A stretch of DNA of 64,000 bases from Catelliglobosispora koreensis DSM 44566 (GCF_000379685.1 NZ_KB903252.1:206-64205), one strand, 5' to 3'; positions 34,049 through 43,738 are shown, numbered from the stretch's first letter. Translations and numbers: made by a program. The notes: generated by a model not told the origin, from the sequence alone.

Positions 34049-35509
34049 ATGGCGGTTGCAAGTCAGCCGGGACAAAATTCCGGCAGTGAGGGAACTGAGT
34101 CACACGACCCGGCCTACCCGGCCAAGTTCCTAGAGTTCATGCGCACTGGGTGGCGCGATACCGAGCTTGCGGTAACGCTCGCACCCGAGGCGTCCAACTA
34201 CGCTCAGCGGCGGGCCGCGGTGGCTGCCGCGTTCCCGGGCGAAACCCTGATCATCCCGAGTGGTCATGAAATGGTGCGGGCCAACGACACCGCCTTTCCT
34301 TTCCGCCCGGGCAGCGACTTCGTCTACCTGACCGGCGAGCACGAACCCGAAAGTGTGCTGGTCCTGCGCCCCGGCGGCGCGGCCACGCTCTACATGCGGC
34401 CGCGCTCCCCGCGTGACACTGACGAGTTCTTCAAGGACCGGGTCTACGGCGAGCTGTGGATCGGCCGCCGGCACACGCTCAAGGAGAAATCTGCTGAGCT
34501 GGGCATCGAGTGCGCGCACCTCGACGAGCTGTGGGCCATCCTCGATGACCTTGCCCCAGCTAGGGCCCGGGTCCTGCGTGGCTTCGACAAGCGCGTCGAC
34601 CAGGCGGTCCGCCAGGTCACGGCGGAGCGCGATGACGAACTGGCCGCGGTGATCTCGGAACTCAAGCTCGTCAAGGACGCGTGGGAAATCGCCCAGCTCC
34701 AGGACGCGATTGACGCCACGGTGCGCGGCTTCGAGGACGTCGCGCGAATCCTGCCCGCCGACCGGGCTGTTTCAGAACGGCTCGTCGAAGGCATCTTCGG
34801 TTTGCGCGCACGGCACGACGGCAATGGCGTGGGCTACAGCTCCATCGTTGGCGCCGGATCGCACGCGGCCATCCTGCACTGGATCCGCAACGACGGCCAG
34901 ATCACCCCGGGCGACCTGCTCCTGGCCGACATGGGCGTTGAGGGACGCAATCTCTACACCGCCGACGTCACCCGCACCCTGCCGGTTTCCGGCCGTTTCA
35001 CCAAAGCTCAGCGCGATATTTATGACATCGTGTACGCCTCGCAGGAGGCCGGAATGGACTACATCAAACCGGGCGTCAAGTTCCTTGATGTGCACCAGGT
35101 TTGCATGCGTGTCCTGGCCGAAGGCCTGCACGGCCTTGGCATCCTGCCGGTCAGCGTGGACGAAGCCATGGAGAAGGACTCCGTCCTTTACCGGCGGTGG
35201 ACCTTGCACGGCTTCGGGCACATGCTCGGCATCGATGTTCACGACTGCGCTGGCGCCCGCCCGGAGAAATACCGCGACGGCACCCTCGAAGAGGGCTATG
35301 TCCTGACCAACGAGCCCGGGCTCTACTTCCAGCCCGAGGATGAACTGGTCCCGGCGGAGCTGCGCGGCGTCGGCGTTCGCATCGAGGACGACGTCCTTGT
35401 GACCGCTGACGGCTGCAAGATCCTGTCAGACGGCTTGCCCCGTAAGGCAGACGATGTCGAGACCTGGCTTGGCACTCAGCGTTCGCTCGGTCTCCGCTTG
35501 CCCGGCTGA
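34049..35509 (+). CDS. pepP: Xaa-Pro aminopeptidase (PepP-like)
   Basis: 486 residues. N-terminal domain about 30-200, then the pita-bread fold with two-metal ligands: LLADMGVEG (Asp), YTADVTRT (Asp), GFGHMLGIDVHD (His), TNEPGLYF (Glu) and GVRIEDDVL (Glu). Removes N-terminal residues before proline. The first 35 residues are a disordered extension. Ends just before a strong stem. Confidence 0.93.
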   Translation: MAVASQPGQNSGSEGTESHDPAYPAKFLEFMRTGWRDTELAVTLAPEASNYAQRRAAVAAAFPGETLIIPSGHEMVRANDTAFPFRPGSDFVYLTGEHEPESVLVLRPGGAATLYMRPRSPRDTDEFFKDRVYGELWIGRRHTLKEKSAELGIECAHLDELWAILDDLAPARARVLRGFDKRVDQAVRQVTAERDDELAAVISELKLVKDAWEIAQLQDAIDATVRGFEDVARILPADRAVSERLVEGIFGLRARHDGNGVGYSSIVGAGSHAAILHWIRNDGQITPGDLLLADMGVEGRNLYTADVTRTLPVSGRFTKAQRDIYDIVYASQEAGMDYIKPGVKFLDVHQVCMRVLAEGLHGLGILPVSVDEAMEKDSVLYRRWTLHGFGHMLGIDVHDCAGARPEKYRDGTLEEGYVLTNEPGLYFQPEDELVPAELRGVGVRIEDDVLVTADGCKILSDGLPRKADDVETWLGTQRSLGLRLPG

Positions 35510-35520
35510 CCGTTAGCGCC

Positions 35521-35556
35521 AAAGGCCCGCGCCCGGTTCGCCCGGTGCGGGCCTTT
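35521..35556. terminator. Terminator hairpin after the aminopeptidase
   Basis: AAAGGCCCGC (35521-35530) pairs perfectly with GCGGGCCTTT (35547-35556). The TTT at the end and AAA at the start make it suitable in both directions, serving pepP and the convergent LLM gene. Confidence 0.8.
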
Positions 35557-35625
35557 GCGTCTTCCGCTTTGCGCGCAGCGTTAACTGCTTCGCGGGACGC
35601 CTTTGCTCTGCTTACATAGAGGCAC

Positions 35626-36492
35626 TCAGCTGATCTCGCGGGTCGGCAGGCCGATGAGGTGAGCGACCTCCGCGAGAGCGGCGATGTGGGAGTCCACACC
35701 CACCGCTCCAAAGCCCATGGTGTTGACCGTGACGTGAGTGGCACCGGCGAGGCCCCAATTCGTGACCGCCTCCGCGGCCGCTTCGGCGCCCCGGGTCACG
35801 CCCACGCGGCCTTCCATGCCAAGGGTTTTAGGATCACGGCCAGCTGCTTCGAGCACCTCTTTGGCGTGACTGAGCTTGGGCCCCGGCTGATAGGGCGGGA
35901 ACCATCCGTCGGCGATTTTGGCGATGCGTTTGAGAGCCGGTTCGGAACCTCCGCCAATCCACACCGGAATCGGGCGCTGCACCGGAAGCGGCGCCAGTCC
36001 CGCACCGGTCACCTGTTCGTATCGTCCCGTGAACGTGACAGTCCGCTGCGTCCAGAGCTGGCGCATCAACTCGACTTGCTCCGTCAGGCGCCTGCCGCGG
36101 TTGGTGAAATCCTTGCCCAGCGCGTCATATTCCACCTTGTTCCAGCCGAGCCCCACGCCGAGCCGGAAGTTCCCGCCCGTGAGAATGTCGACTTGCGCGG
36201 CTTGCTTGGCCAGCAGGGCTGTCTGCCGCTGCGGTGCCACGATCACGCTCGTGACCAGCTCCAGTCCCGTGATCGCGGCCAAGTATCCAAACAGGACAAA
36301 CGGTTCGTGGAACGTGCTGTCCACGTCATAGGGCCCGTCCCAGCCGGGATGATGCTCTGGATCAGCGCCGAGCACGTGATCGTAGGCGAGGATGTGCTGG
36401 TAGCCCAGCTCCTCAGCAGCCGCCGCGTAGGCGCGGATGACCACGGGATCGGCGCCGATTTCCGTCTGCGGGAACACCACTCCAACCTGCAC
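35626..36492 (-). CDS. LLM-class F420-dependent oxidoreductase
   Basis: 288 residues. Luciferase-like fold: VQVGVVFPQTEIGADPVVIRAYAAAAEELGY, DILTGGNFRLGVGLGWNKVEYDALG, PIPVWIGGGSEPALKRIAKIADGW. The last two are typical of F420-dependent members. GTG at 36492 is supported by TACCGT 6 nt upstream (36499-36504), a leaderless pattern. Frames going further upstream enter the 66-bp repeat. Substrate unknown. Confidence 0.88.
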   Translation of the reverse strand: MQVGVVFPQTEIGADPVVIRAYAAAAEELGYQHILAYDHVLGADPEHHPGWDGPYDVDSTFHEPFVLFGYLAAITGLELVTSVIVAPQRQTALLAKQAAQVDILTGGNFRLGVGLGWNKVEYDALGKDFTNRGRRLTEQVELMRQLWTQRTVTFTGRYEQVTGAGLAPLPVQRPIPVWIGGGSEPALKRIAKIADGWFPPYQPGPKLSHAKEVLEAAGRDPKTLGMEGRVGVTRGAEAAAEAVTNWGLAGATHVTVNTMGFGAVGVDSHIAALAEVAHLIGLPTREIS

Positions 36493-36565
36493 ACGCCCAC
36501 GGTACTGGCCGGGCAGCGCCCCGGGTTGGACGGTGTTGACTTGGTGTTGATCCACATCCCTATCC

Positions 36566-36631
36566 GTGATCCACATCCGCTGGGACGTGATCGAAAGGCG
36601 ATTTGATCACGTCGGGCGGGATGTGGATCAC
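36566..36631. repeat. 66-bp nested palindromic element, copy 3
   Basis: Outer arms of 13 bp (GTGATCCACATCC 36566-36578, complement 36619-36631) and inner arms of 9 bp (GACGTGATC 36584-36592, GATCACGTC 36605-36613). A further half-motif TTGATCCACATCC begins at 36548. It lies upstream of the LLM gene promoter. Confidence 0.8.
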
Positions 36632-36649
36632 TTGGAGTCCAATGTGGAC

Positions 36650-36830
36650 ACCGGCCGGCGGGCAGCGCCCGGCGGGCGGACACCGGCGGGCAGCGGGCAG
36701 CGCCCGGCGGGCGGGCGGGCGGGCAGCGCCCGGCGGGCGGACGGACGGACACCGGCGGGCGGACGGACGGACACCGGCGGGCGGACGGACGGACACCGGC
36801 GGGCGGGCGGACACCGGCGGACAGTGCCCG
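36650..36830. repeat. G-rich tandem repeat tract
   Basis: Three perfect 22-bp units lie at 36732-36753, 36754-36775 and 36776-36797 (each begins GGCGGGCGGACGG and ends CACC). Degenerate GGCGGGCGG and CAGCGCCC blocks flank them. Open frames across it are composition artefacts. It follows repeat copy 3 and resembles the purine-rich tracts near the other copies. Confidence 0.7.
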
Positions 36831-36856
36831 GCCGCCTAGCGCCAGAGCATAGGAGA

Positions 36857-36893
36857 CGGGGCTAACCGGTGCCGCGACAGCAGGTTAGCCCCG
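36857..36893. terminator. Terminator hairpin of the collagen-like gene
   Basis: CGGGGCTAACC (36857-36867) pairs perfectly with GGTTAGCCCCG (36883-36893), 15-nt loop. Located 15 nt past the stop of the minus-strand gene. No T-run. Confidence 0.7.
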
Positions 36894-36907
36894 AGATGGA
36901 GGAACGA

Positions 36908-37264
36908 TCAGCCGCCAGGAGGAAGGGGCGGGAGTGGTAGTTCCGGCAACCCGGGGACCGGGAGGCCAGGAACAGGCAGGCTGGGCACGGGCAAGCCGGG
37001 CACCGGAAGACTGGGGACGACCGGCGGCAGGCTGGGCACGCCGGGCAGTCCAGGAACACCTGGCAGCCCCGGCACACCAGGGAGTTCAGGCAGGCCCGGA
37101 ACCCCTGGCACGCCAGGCAATCCGGGAACTCCAGGCAGTCCGGGAACCCCTGGTGCGCCTGGAACACCTGGCAGCTCAGGCAGCGGCAAGCCGCCGAAGA
37201 TTAGGTCAAGCACTGTTCCGAGCAGGTCACCGACAAGGCCTAGTAAGCCACCGAGCAGGTCCAC
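36908..37264 (-). CDS. Short collagen-like Gly-Leu-Pro-Gly-Val-Pro protein
   Basis: 118 residues. Residues 1-25 are hydrophobic ([20 protein letters not shown]). The rest is a run of GLP, GVP and ELP triplets, such as [13 protein letters not shown], ending in PLPPLPPGG. The triplet period is collagen-like, but with Leu/Val-Pro and no charged residues. The GTG at 37264 has a GGAGGTGA Shine-Dalgarno 5 nt upstream. A GTG three codons earlier overlaps that site. No signal cleavage site is clear. Surface or extracellular role is likely, but unproven. Confidence 0.65.
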   Translation of the reverse strand: MDLLGGLLGLVGDLLGTVLDLIFGGLPLPELPGVPGAPGVPGLPGVPGLPGVPGVPGLPELPGVPGLPGVPGLPGVPSLPPVVPSLPVPGLPVPSLPVPGLPVPGLPELPLPPLPPGG

Positions 37265-37361
37265 GGAACTCACCTCCGGGAAGGGGTCGCGGGGGATTGC
37301 GACACTATCCCGATGCTATGAGTCTTAAGTCCGTTTTGTCCATGCCCTGATAAGTGAACGA

Positions 37362-38321
37362 TCAGAGAACGTCGTGCCCCGGGTGCGGTTCTGCTGGGAT
37401 AACACCCAGCCGGCCGGCCTGGAAGTCCTCGTAAGCCTGCACAAGTTCCGCGCGCGTGTTCATGACGAACGGGCCATAGGCCATGACGGGCTCACGGATC
37501 GGCTGACCGCCCAGGATGAGCACGTCAATCGGCTCCTTCGCCGACGCCTGAACCGTGATCACGTCACCGGTGCCGAACATGGCTAGCTGTCCCAGCCGGA
37601 CGTCCACCTTGCGTGGCCCCACGGTGCCGCTGCCGGCGAGCGTGTAAACGAGAGCGTTGAAGCCGGGGTTCCAAGGCAGCCGCAACTGCGCACCGGGCGA
37701 CAAAGTCGCGTGCACCAAGGCGATTGGCGTGTGTGTAACGCCCGGACCTTCAAAGCCCGCAACGTCACCGGCGATCACGCGCAACAGTGCCCCACCGTCC
37801 GGAGAGGACAGTAGCGAGACCTGGCCCGCCCGGATGTCCTGGTAGCGCGGGTCGGTCATCTTCAGGCGAGCGGGCAGGTTCACCCAGATCTGGAAGCCAT
37901 GGAAGAGCCCGCCCGACATGACCAGCTCCTCCGGCGGAGCCTCGATGTGCAGCAGGCCGCTGCCAGCGGTCATCCATTGCGTGTCGCCGTTGGTGATCAG
38001 CCCACCGCCGCCATTGGAGTCCTGATGACGGAAAGTCCCGTCGATCAGGTAGGTCACGGTTTCGAACCCACGGTGCGGGTGCCATGGCGTGCCCTTGGGC
38101 TCGCCCGGCGCGTAGTCAACTTCGCCCATCTGGTCCATGTGAATGAACGGGTCCAGATCACGCAGGTCCACCCCGGCGAACGCCCGCCGGACAGGGAAAC
38201 CTTCGCCCTCGAAACCCGTGGGTGCGGTCGTCACGGACGTGACGGCGCGATCACGCGCGGCCTCCCCTGGCTCAGGCAGACGCGGCAGGATCAGCGGGTT
38301 GTCCACGGTTACTGCTGGCAT
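37362..38321 (-). CDS. Pirin-family protein
   Basis: 319 residues. Bicupin pirin pattern: HPHRGFETVTYLIDG (two His and Glu), GDTQWMTAGSGLLHIE, and the second C-terminal barrel GQLAMFGTGDVITV. Pirins bind Fe and can act as quercetin dioxygenases. ATG 38321 is 7 nt from the TATAGT hexamer (38329-38334), so the mRNA is likely leaderless. The promoter contains the palindrome at 38335-38348. Confidence 0.9.
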   Translation of the reverse strand: MPAVTVDNPLILPRLPEPGEAARDRAVTSVTTAPTGFEGEGFPVRRAFAGVDLRDLDPFIHMDQMGEVDYAPGEPKGTPWHPHRGFETVTYLIDGTFRHQDSNGGGGLITNGDTQWMTAGSGLLHIEAPPEELVMSGGLFHGFQIWVNLPARLKMTDPRYQDIRAGQVSLLSSPDGGALLRVIAGDVAGFEGPGVTHTPIALVHATLSPGAQLRLPWNPGFNALVYTLAGSGTVGPRKVDVRLGQLAMFGTGDVITVQASAKEPIDVLILGGQPIREPVMAYGPFVMNTRAELVQAYEDFQAGRLGVIPAEPHPGHDVL

Positions 38322-38334
38322 ACGGCCTACTATA

Positions 38335-38348
38335 GTTGAAGATTCAAC
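38335..38348. promoter_or_regulatory. Palindromic operator over the pirin promoter
   Basis: GTTGAAGATTCAAC, perfect 14 bp, directly upstream of the minus-strand -10 hexamer TATAGT and over the stop codon of the VOC gene. Sites of this form are common for MarR-type regulators, but none is encoded here. Confidence 0.55.
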
Positions 38349-38694
38349 ATTCCACAAACTCTATGCGGTTGCCATGGCAATCATTCGTGTGAAACCGGCG
38401 CATACCGATCTCGTCATTTGCCCAAACTACTGGATATCCAGCGGTTTCCAGGCGGGAAGCCAGGGAATCCAAGTCGGGACGGCCCAGGGCGGGATGAGCC
38501 TTGCGAGCCGGGCGGAAGTCTTCCTCGACGCCTAGGTGCAGCTCACTTCCGTACTCATCGGTGAACCAGCACCCGCCACGAACGGCAAGGACGGGCGGCT
38601 TGGGTTTTTCCGTCATTCCGAGAACACCGACGTAGAACTCGCGAAGTGCATCCTCGGTCCCGGCCGGGCAGGCAATCTGTACGTGGTGCAACAT
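38344..38694 (-). CDS. VOC (glyoxalase-like) protein
   Basis: 116 residues. beta-alpha-beta-beta-beta modules: HHVQIACPAGTEDALREFYVGVLGMTE, ELHLGVEEDF, and RFHTNDCHGNRIEFVE with the metal-type Glu at the end. Members include glyoxalases, dioxygenases and fosfomycin-resistance enzymes. ATG 38694 without an obvious Shine-Dalgarno. The gene runs 22 nt before pirin and may be co-transcribed. Confidence 0.85.
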   Translation of the reverse strand: MLHHVQIACPAGTEDALREFYVGVLGMTEKPKPPVLAVRGGCWFTDEYGSELHLGVEEDFRPARKAHPALGRPDLDSLASRLETAGYPVVWANDEIGMRRFHTNDCHGNRIEFVEC

Positions 38695-38731
38695 GTGGGA
38701 AGTCTGTCATGCAGGTTGCGATTTTAACAAG

Positions 38732-38743
38732 ACGGACGTACGG
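38732..38743. promoter_or_regulatory. AcnR-like site upstream of acnA
   Basis: ACGGACGTACGG, 36 bp before the acnA start, shares 10 of 12 bases with the perfect palindrome CCGTACGTACGG in front of the acnR gene (45163-45174). Its position is that of a repressor site. Confidence 0.5.
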
Positions 38744-38779
38744 TTTAGAAAAATCGGGCAACAGCGTTAGGAGTAGGCC

Positions 38780-41488
38780 GTGGCGAGCCTCGACACCTTC
38801 GGTGCCAAGAGCCAGCTCAGCGTCGGTGACGCGAGTTACGAGATCTTTGAGGTCTCCAAAGTGGAGGGGCACGACCGGCTCCCCTTCAGCTTGAAGATCC
38901 TGCTGGAAAACCTTTTGCGCACCGAGGACGGTGCGAACATTACGGCTGATCACATTCGCGCCCTCGGATCGTGGGATCCCAAGGCGGAGCCAAGCGTTGA
39001 GATTCAGTTCACGCCGGCCCGTGTGCTCATGCAGGACTTCACCGGTGTGCCTTGCGTCGTTGACCTGGCCACCATGCGTGAAGCCGTGCGGGACCTGGGC
39101 GGAGATCCGTCCAAAGTGAACCCGCTCGCGCCTGCTGAGCTCGTGATCGACCACTCCGTGATCGCGGACGTGTTCGGCCGCCCCGACGCCTTCGAGCGCA
39201 ACGTTGAGATCGAATACGGCCGCAACCAGGAGCGCTATCAGTTCCTGCGCTGGGGTCAGACCGCCTTCAACGAGTTCAAGGTCGTGCCGCCGGGCACCGG
39301 CATCGTGCACCAGGTCAACATCGAGCACCTCGCTCGCGTGATCATGCCGCGCGACGGCCAGGCCTACCCCGACACGGTCGTGGGAACGGACTCGCACACC
39401 ACCATGGTCAATGGCTTGGGCGTACTCGGCTGGGGTGTCGGTGGCATCGAGGCCGAAGCCGCGATGCTCGGACAGCCCGTCAGCATGCTGATCCCCAAAG
39501 TGGTCGGCTTCAAGCTGCACGGCGAACTGCCCCCCGGCGCGACCGCGACCGACCTCGTGCTGACCATCACCGAGCAGTTGCGTAAGCACGGTGTGGTGGG
39601 CAAGTTCGTCGAGTTCTACGGCACGGGTGTCCCCAGCGTCGCCCTGGCAAACCGGGCCACGATCGGCAACATGAGCCCTGAGTTCGGCTCGACTTGCGCG
39701 ATCTTCCCGATCGACCAGGAAACCATCACCTACCTCAAGCTCACGGGACGTAGTGAAGCGCAGCTAGCCCTGGTCGAGGCTTACGCCAAGCAGCAGGGCC
39801 TGTGGCATGACCCGTCGGTGGAAGCGTCCTATTCGGAATACCTCGAGCTGGACCTGTCCACGGTGGTGCCGAGCATCGCCGGGCCTAAGCGCCCACAAGA
39901 CCGGGTTTCGCTGACCGATGCCAAGACCGCCTTCCGCGCCTCGCTCCCTGACTACGTCAAGGACGATGGCGTGGACGAGTCTGGGCTGGAAAGCTTCCCC
40001 GCCTCGGACTCACCAACGCACACGGAGATGCGGGCGACCAACCCGACCCCGGTCACCGCGCCGGATGGGACGGTTTACCACCTCGATCACGGTGCCGTGG
40101 TGATCGCCTCGATCACGAGCTGCACCAACACTTCCAACCCGCAGGTCATGATCGGTGCGGCCCTGCTCGCCAAGAAGGCCGTCGAACGCGGCCTGACCGC
40201 GAAGCCGTGGGTCAAGACGACACTCGCCCCAGGGTCCAAAGTGGTCACCGATTACTACGCGCGGGCCGGGCTCACGCCGTACCTCGAAAAATTGGGTTTC
40301 CATCTTGTCGGTTATGGCTGCGTGACCTGCATCGGAAACTCGGGCCCGCTCAACGACGAGATCAGTACCGCGATCAACCAGAACGACCTCGCGGTGGTGT
40401 CTGTCCTGAGTGGAAACCGCAACTTCGAAGGCCGCATTCAGCCTGACGTCAAGATGAACTACCTGGCGTCGCCCCCGCTGGTCGTCGCCTACGCGATCGC
40501 CGGCACGATGGACCTCGACCTGACCCGTGAACCGCTGGGCGTTGACCCGAACGGCAACGCGGTCTACCTCGGCGACATCTGGCCGACGCCGCAGGAGATC
40601 CAGGAAACCATCAACGGTGCGGTGAACGCCGAAATGTTCGCCAAGGGCTACGTTGACGTGTTCGCGGGCGACGACCGGTGGAAGAACCTGTCGACGCCGA
40701 CCGGCAACACGTTCGCGTGGGATACCTCGTCGACATATGTGCGCAAGCCCCCGTACTTCGAGGGCATGGCCCCGCAACCGGCACCGGTCACCGACATTCA
40801 CGTCGCGCGGGTGCTGGCCAAGCTTGGTGACTCGGTCACGACCGACCACATCTCGCCGGCTGGCTCGATCAAGGCGGACTCCCCCGCTGGGCGTTACCTC
40901 ACCGATCACGGCATCGACCGCAAGGACTTCAACTCCTACGGTTCCCGCCGGGGTAACCACGAGGTGATGATCCGCGGCACCTTCGCCAACATCCGGCTGC
41001 GCAATCAGCTGGTGCCGGGGGTGGAAGGCGGCTTCACGCGCAACCACCTCACCGGGGCGCAAGAGTCCATTTACGACGCTTCACAGGCCTACCAAGCCGC
41101 AGGGGTACCACTGGTGATCCTCGCTGGCAAGGAATACGGCTCTGGTTCGTCACGGGACTGGGCCGCCAAGGGAACGGCATTGCTTGGTGTGAAGGCCGTC
41201 ATCGCCGAGTCCTACGAACGGATCCACCGCTCTAACCTGATCGGCATGGGCGTGCTGCCGCTGCAATACCCGGCTGGGCAGACCGCCGATTCGCTTGGCC
41301 TGACTGGCTCGGAGACGTTTGAGATCACCGGCGTCACCGCGCTCAACGATGGCCAGACGCCACGCACGGTGCGGGTCAAGGCCGACAACGTGGAGTTCGA
41401 CGCGGTTGTGCGCATCGACACTCCCGGTGAGGCTGACTACTACCGCCACGGCGGCATCCTGCACTACGTGCTGCGCAAGATGGTCTAA
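38780..41488 (+). CDS. acnA: Aconitate hydratase
   Basis: 902 residues, full length. The [4Fe-4S] cysteines lie in [10 protein letters not shown] and [35 protein letters not shown] and the C-terminal swivel domain [16 protein letters not shown] complete the fold. Interconverts citrate and isocitrate in the TCA cycle. GTG 38780 with AGGAG upstream. Followed by a terminator. Expected to be controlled by the AcnR protein encoded 3.7 kb downstream. Confidence 0.96.
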   Translation: MASLDTFGAKSQLSVGDASYEIFEVSKVEGHDRLPFSLKILLENLLRTEDGANITADHIRALGSWDPKAEPSVEIQFTPARVLMQDFTGVPCVVDLATMREAVRDLGGDPSKVNPLAPAELVIDHSVIADVFGRPDAFERNVEIEYGRNQERYQFLRWGQTAFNEFKVVPPGTGIVHQVNIEHLARVIMPRDGQAYPDTVVGTDSHTTMVNGLGVLGWGVGGIEAEAAMLGQPVSMLIPKVVGFKLHGELPPGATATDLVLTITEQLRKHGVVGKFVEFYGTGVPSVALANRATIGNMSPEFGSTCAIFPIDQETITYLKLTGRSEAQLALVEAYAKQQGLWHDPSVEASYSEYLELDLSTVVPSIAGPKRPQDRVSLTDAKTAFRASLPDYVKDDGVDESGLESFPASDSPTHTEMRATNPTPVTAPDGTVYHLDHGAVVIASITSCTNTSNPQVMIGAALLAKKAVERGLTAKPWVKTTLAPGSKVVTDYYARAGLTPYLEKLGFHLVGYGCVTCIGNSGPLNDEISTAINQNDLAVVSVLSGNRNFEGRIQPDVKMNYLASPPLVVAYAIAGTMDLDLTREPLGVDPNGNAVYLGDIWPTPQEIQETINGAVNAEMFAKGYVDVFAGDDRWKNLSTPTGNTFAWDTSSTYVRKPPYFEGMAPQPAPVTDIHVARVLAKLGDSVTTDHISPAGSIKADSPAGRYLTDHGIDRKDFNSYGSRRGNHEVMIRGTFANIRLRNQLVPGVEGGFTRNHLTGAQESIYDASQAYQAAGVPLVILAGKEYGSGSSRDWAAKGTALLGVKAVIAESYERIHRSNLIGMGVLPLQYPAGQTADSLGLTGSETFEITGVTALNDGQTPRTVRVKADNVEFDAVVRIDTPGEADYYRHGGILHYVLRKMV

Positions 41489-41503
41489 TTACGACAGTAG
41501 GAC

Positions 41504-41533
41504 GAGGGGGCTGGTTATCCGGCCCCCTCTTTC
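41504..41533 (+). terminator. acnA terminator
   Basis: GAGGGGGC (41504-41511) pairs with GCCCCCTC (41522-41529), followed by TTTC. Located 15 nt past the acnA stop. Confidence 0.75.
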
Positions 41534-41536
41534 GTC

Positions 41537-41968
41537 TTAGTCCAGCATCCACTCACGCACGAGCGCACCGAACGGGGTCATCTGCACAGCGACGACGGCA
41601 CCCATCATGACGGTGCTCACGAGCAGCATCCGGTGCATGCGGCCCGACTTCGCCTGCGCGATCAGCAAAGGAATCGCGGCGAGAAGCAACAGGGCGCCCG
41701 GCAACAGTCCGAAAAGGACAGTCAGCAACACCGGCAGGTGAAGAATCTGGCCCGCACCATCGCCTAGAGGCAGAACGTCCTTGGGGTCGCGCATGTCGCC
41801 GCCACTAGCGAAGGGCCAGAAGCCAAGGCCGCCATAGTCAGCGGCCGCCAGAAGCAACAGGACGAGGGCCCAGAGATAGATGCCCCAGAGCAGCGTCTGC
41901 AAGACGGTCAGGACCCGCGCCATGGACGCGGTATCGGTCCTGACCGCCAGCGAAGTGGCCTCAGTCAT
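41537..41968 (-). CDS. Small polytopic membrane protein
   Basis: 143 residues with three strong membrane segments (TLLWGIYLWALVLLLLAA; LLTVLFGLLPGALLLLAAIPLL; MLLVSTVMMGAVVAVQM). A short acidic loop GGDMRDPKDVLPLGDG lies between the first two. No domain recognised. ATG 41968, 5 nt upstream of the RIO-kinase stop, in the same direction. Confidence 0.6.
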   Translation of the reverse strand: MTEATSLAVRTDTASMARVLTVLQTLLWGIYLWALVLLLLAAADYGGLGFWPFASGGDMRDPKDVLPLGDGAGQILHLPVLLTVLFGLLPGALLLLAAIPLLIAQAKSGRMHRMLLVSTVMMGAVVAVQMTPFGALVREWMLD

Positions 41969-41972
41969 GGGG

Positions 41973-42875
41973 TTACCGTACCCCAGCCTCCGCCAGTAGT
42001 TCTGCCGTGATCGATGCCTCGTCGAGGCCTTCGATGCCCCGCGCGGCGAACCACGTCACAACGTTGTGCACGTCCCGCTCGAGGAACCGCTTGCCCTGTG
42101 GATTCGCCACAAGGTCAACGATTTGCGGCAGGTCGATAATCATCAGCCGTCCCTCGTGGACGAGGATGTTGTAGGGCGACAGGTCGCCGTGGGTGTAGCC
42201 AGCCCGTGCCATGACGGTCAGCGCTAGCAACATTTGTTCCCACAGGTCGTGCAGCTCAGCATCCGTCCCGCGAACGTTGGCCAGGCGCGGCGCGGCCGTG
42301 CCGTCGGGTGTGCCGAGGTATTCCATAAGGACTTCCGTGCCCAGGATTTGCACCGGGTACGGAACGAACGGCTTGACGCCGAGCTGCTCGCAGATGTTCC
42401 ACAAATGGCACAGGGCACCAAATTCGGCGACCGCCCACTGCCCCGCGATGGCTTCCTTGCCAAACGCGCTGCGGCTTGCCATCGCCCGGTTGACGCGGGA
42501 TTCCTTGACCCGCCGGCCTTCCAGGTAACCAGAGTCGCGGTGGAACATGCGGTGATCGTGGCTGCGATACCGCTTCGCCACGAGCATGCAGCTGCGATTT
42601 GTCCCCGGAATCGCGCGGGTAACCAAGCAGGCGTCGGCTTCTTTGCCGGTTTTCAGCACGCCATGCTCAGTGTCGACCGCGGCAAGATCGGTGACGAGCC
42701 ACTCCGGGTAAGGCACCGGACCGCGCTCGGTTGGGCTGGATAGATCCCATGTGGACCAACGGTCGCCGTGTTCAGGCTTATCCGGTGTCTCGTCCCACTC
42801 GGGATCTTCAGAGAAGTATTTTTCGTAGGTTGTGTCTAGATCGTCGTCATCGAAACGACGGGATTGCTTACGCAA
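41973..42875 (-). CDS. RIO1-like Ser/Thr protein kinase
   Basis: 300 residues. Catalytic loop HGDLSPYNIL and metal loop LMIIDLPQIVD, with LKTGKEADACLVT for the phosphate-binding strand and ALTVMARAGYTHGDLS. These are the signatures of the RIO1 kinase group, which in bacteria has unknown targets. N-terminus is acidic and disordered (DDDDLDTTYEKYFSEDP). TTG start at 42875, with GGAG 7 nt before it. Confidence 0.88.
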   Translation of the reverse strand: MRKQSRRFDDDDLDTTYEKYFSEDPEWDETPDKPEHGDRWSTWDLSSPTERGPVPYPEWLVTDLAAVDTEHGVLKTGKEADACLVTRAIPGTNRSCMLVAKRYRSHDHRMFHRDSGYLEGRRVKESRVNRAMASRSAFGKEAIAGQWAVAEFGALCHLWNICEQLGVKPFVPYPVQILGTEVLMEYLGTPDGTAAPRLANVRGTDAELHDLWEQMLLALTVMARAGYTHGDLSPYNILVHEGRLMIIDLPQIVDLVANPQGKRFLERDVHNVVTWFAARGIEGLDEASITAELLAEAGVR

Positions 42876-43009
42876 CTTTGGGCTCCATTGAGAGAAGAAA
42901 GAAGAAGATTCGAGACCGGGGTGCAGCGCACAACAACGACAGTCATCACAGGAATCAGCTCCTTCCTCTTCGCCAGAGCGAACACAACGCTGGTTAGCCT
43001 AACAAACGA

Positions 43010-43675
43010 TCAGCGCATGCGGTACTGCGGATCCGCGGCGAGAACCTCGGCGACCGCTTGGATCGCGCCGTCTGCCACGCGAGTTGGCCCAAAACGTGGC
43101 TCAACCCACCTTCTGCCCCGGTGGATCCACACGCTCGGGATGCCGATCGTCGTGGCCCCACCGATATCGGCTTCCGGGCCATCGCCGATCATCCATGCAC
43201 CGCGCAGCCGCATGCGCACCCGCTCCGCCGCGATCTCGAATATCCGCGGGTTCGGCTTGCGGCAGTCAACCTCTTGCGAGATCACCCAGTCGGCCACGAA
43301 CCGGTCCAGGCCGGTGTGGCGGATCTTCGCCTCCTGCTGGCGGGTTTCACCGTTGGTAACGATCACGGGAACCCAGCCAGCGTCGGCGGCGATCCGCAGC
43401 GCGGCACCGACCATGGGATCGAACTTCGTGCTCGCGATCTGCCCTTCGTGTAACTCGTCAACAATGTCGACTACAGAGGTGCGTAGCCGGTACCTCTCCT
43501 TGATCGCATCGGCCAGATCCCAGCGGGAAGTCATGCCATCGGCATCGGCATCCACCAGCCAGTCCAAGTCATAGGCCGGTGCACCGAGATCTGCGAGGAA
43601 CAGGGCACCCCAGGCCCGGAACGCGGCGTCCCGGTCCACGAGGGTGTTATCTAGGTCCAGCAGCAACAGGGGCAC
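43010..43675 (-). CDS. HAD-superfamily hydrolase
   Basis: 221 residues. Motif I LLLDLDNTLVDRD, motif II VTNG, motif III Lys in CRKPNPRIF, and motif IV WMIGDGPEADIGGA. A C1-type cap lies at about 18-95. Phosphatase of unknown small substrate. GTG start at 43675. The 134-bp gap to the RIO kinase gene holds no feature that I could identify. Confidence 0.88.
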   Translation of the reverse strand: MPLLLLDLDNTLVDRDAAFRAWGALFLADLGAPAYDLDWLVDADADGMTSRWDLADAIKERYRLRTSVVDIVDELHEGQIASTKFDPMVGAALRIAADAGWVPVIVTNGETRQQEAKIRHTGLDRFVADWVISQEVDCRKPNPRIFEIAAERVRMRLRGAWMIGDGPEADIGGATTIGIPSVWIHRGRRWVEPRFGPTRVADGAIQAVAEVLAADPQYRMR

Positions 43676-43738
43676 GCGGGCACGATACGTGACTCAAGAC
43701 ACGCTGGTGAAGCCCCCACCGGCCCAGAACATGAAACT

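Noticed and set aside
36493-36907. Arg/Pro-rich open frames across the repeat and G-rich tract
   Set aside because: They run through tandem repeats and a palindrome, show only composition-driven residues and lack a ribosome site.
36862-37167. Alternative frame over the collagen-like gene
   Set aside because: The GLPGVPG frame has the full Shine-Dalgarno and a terminator; the other frame is the same periodic DNA read out of phase.
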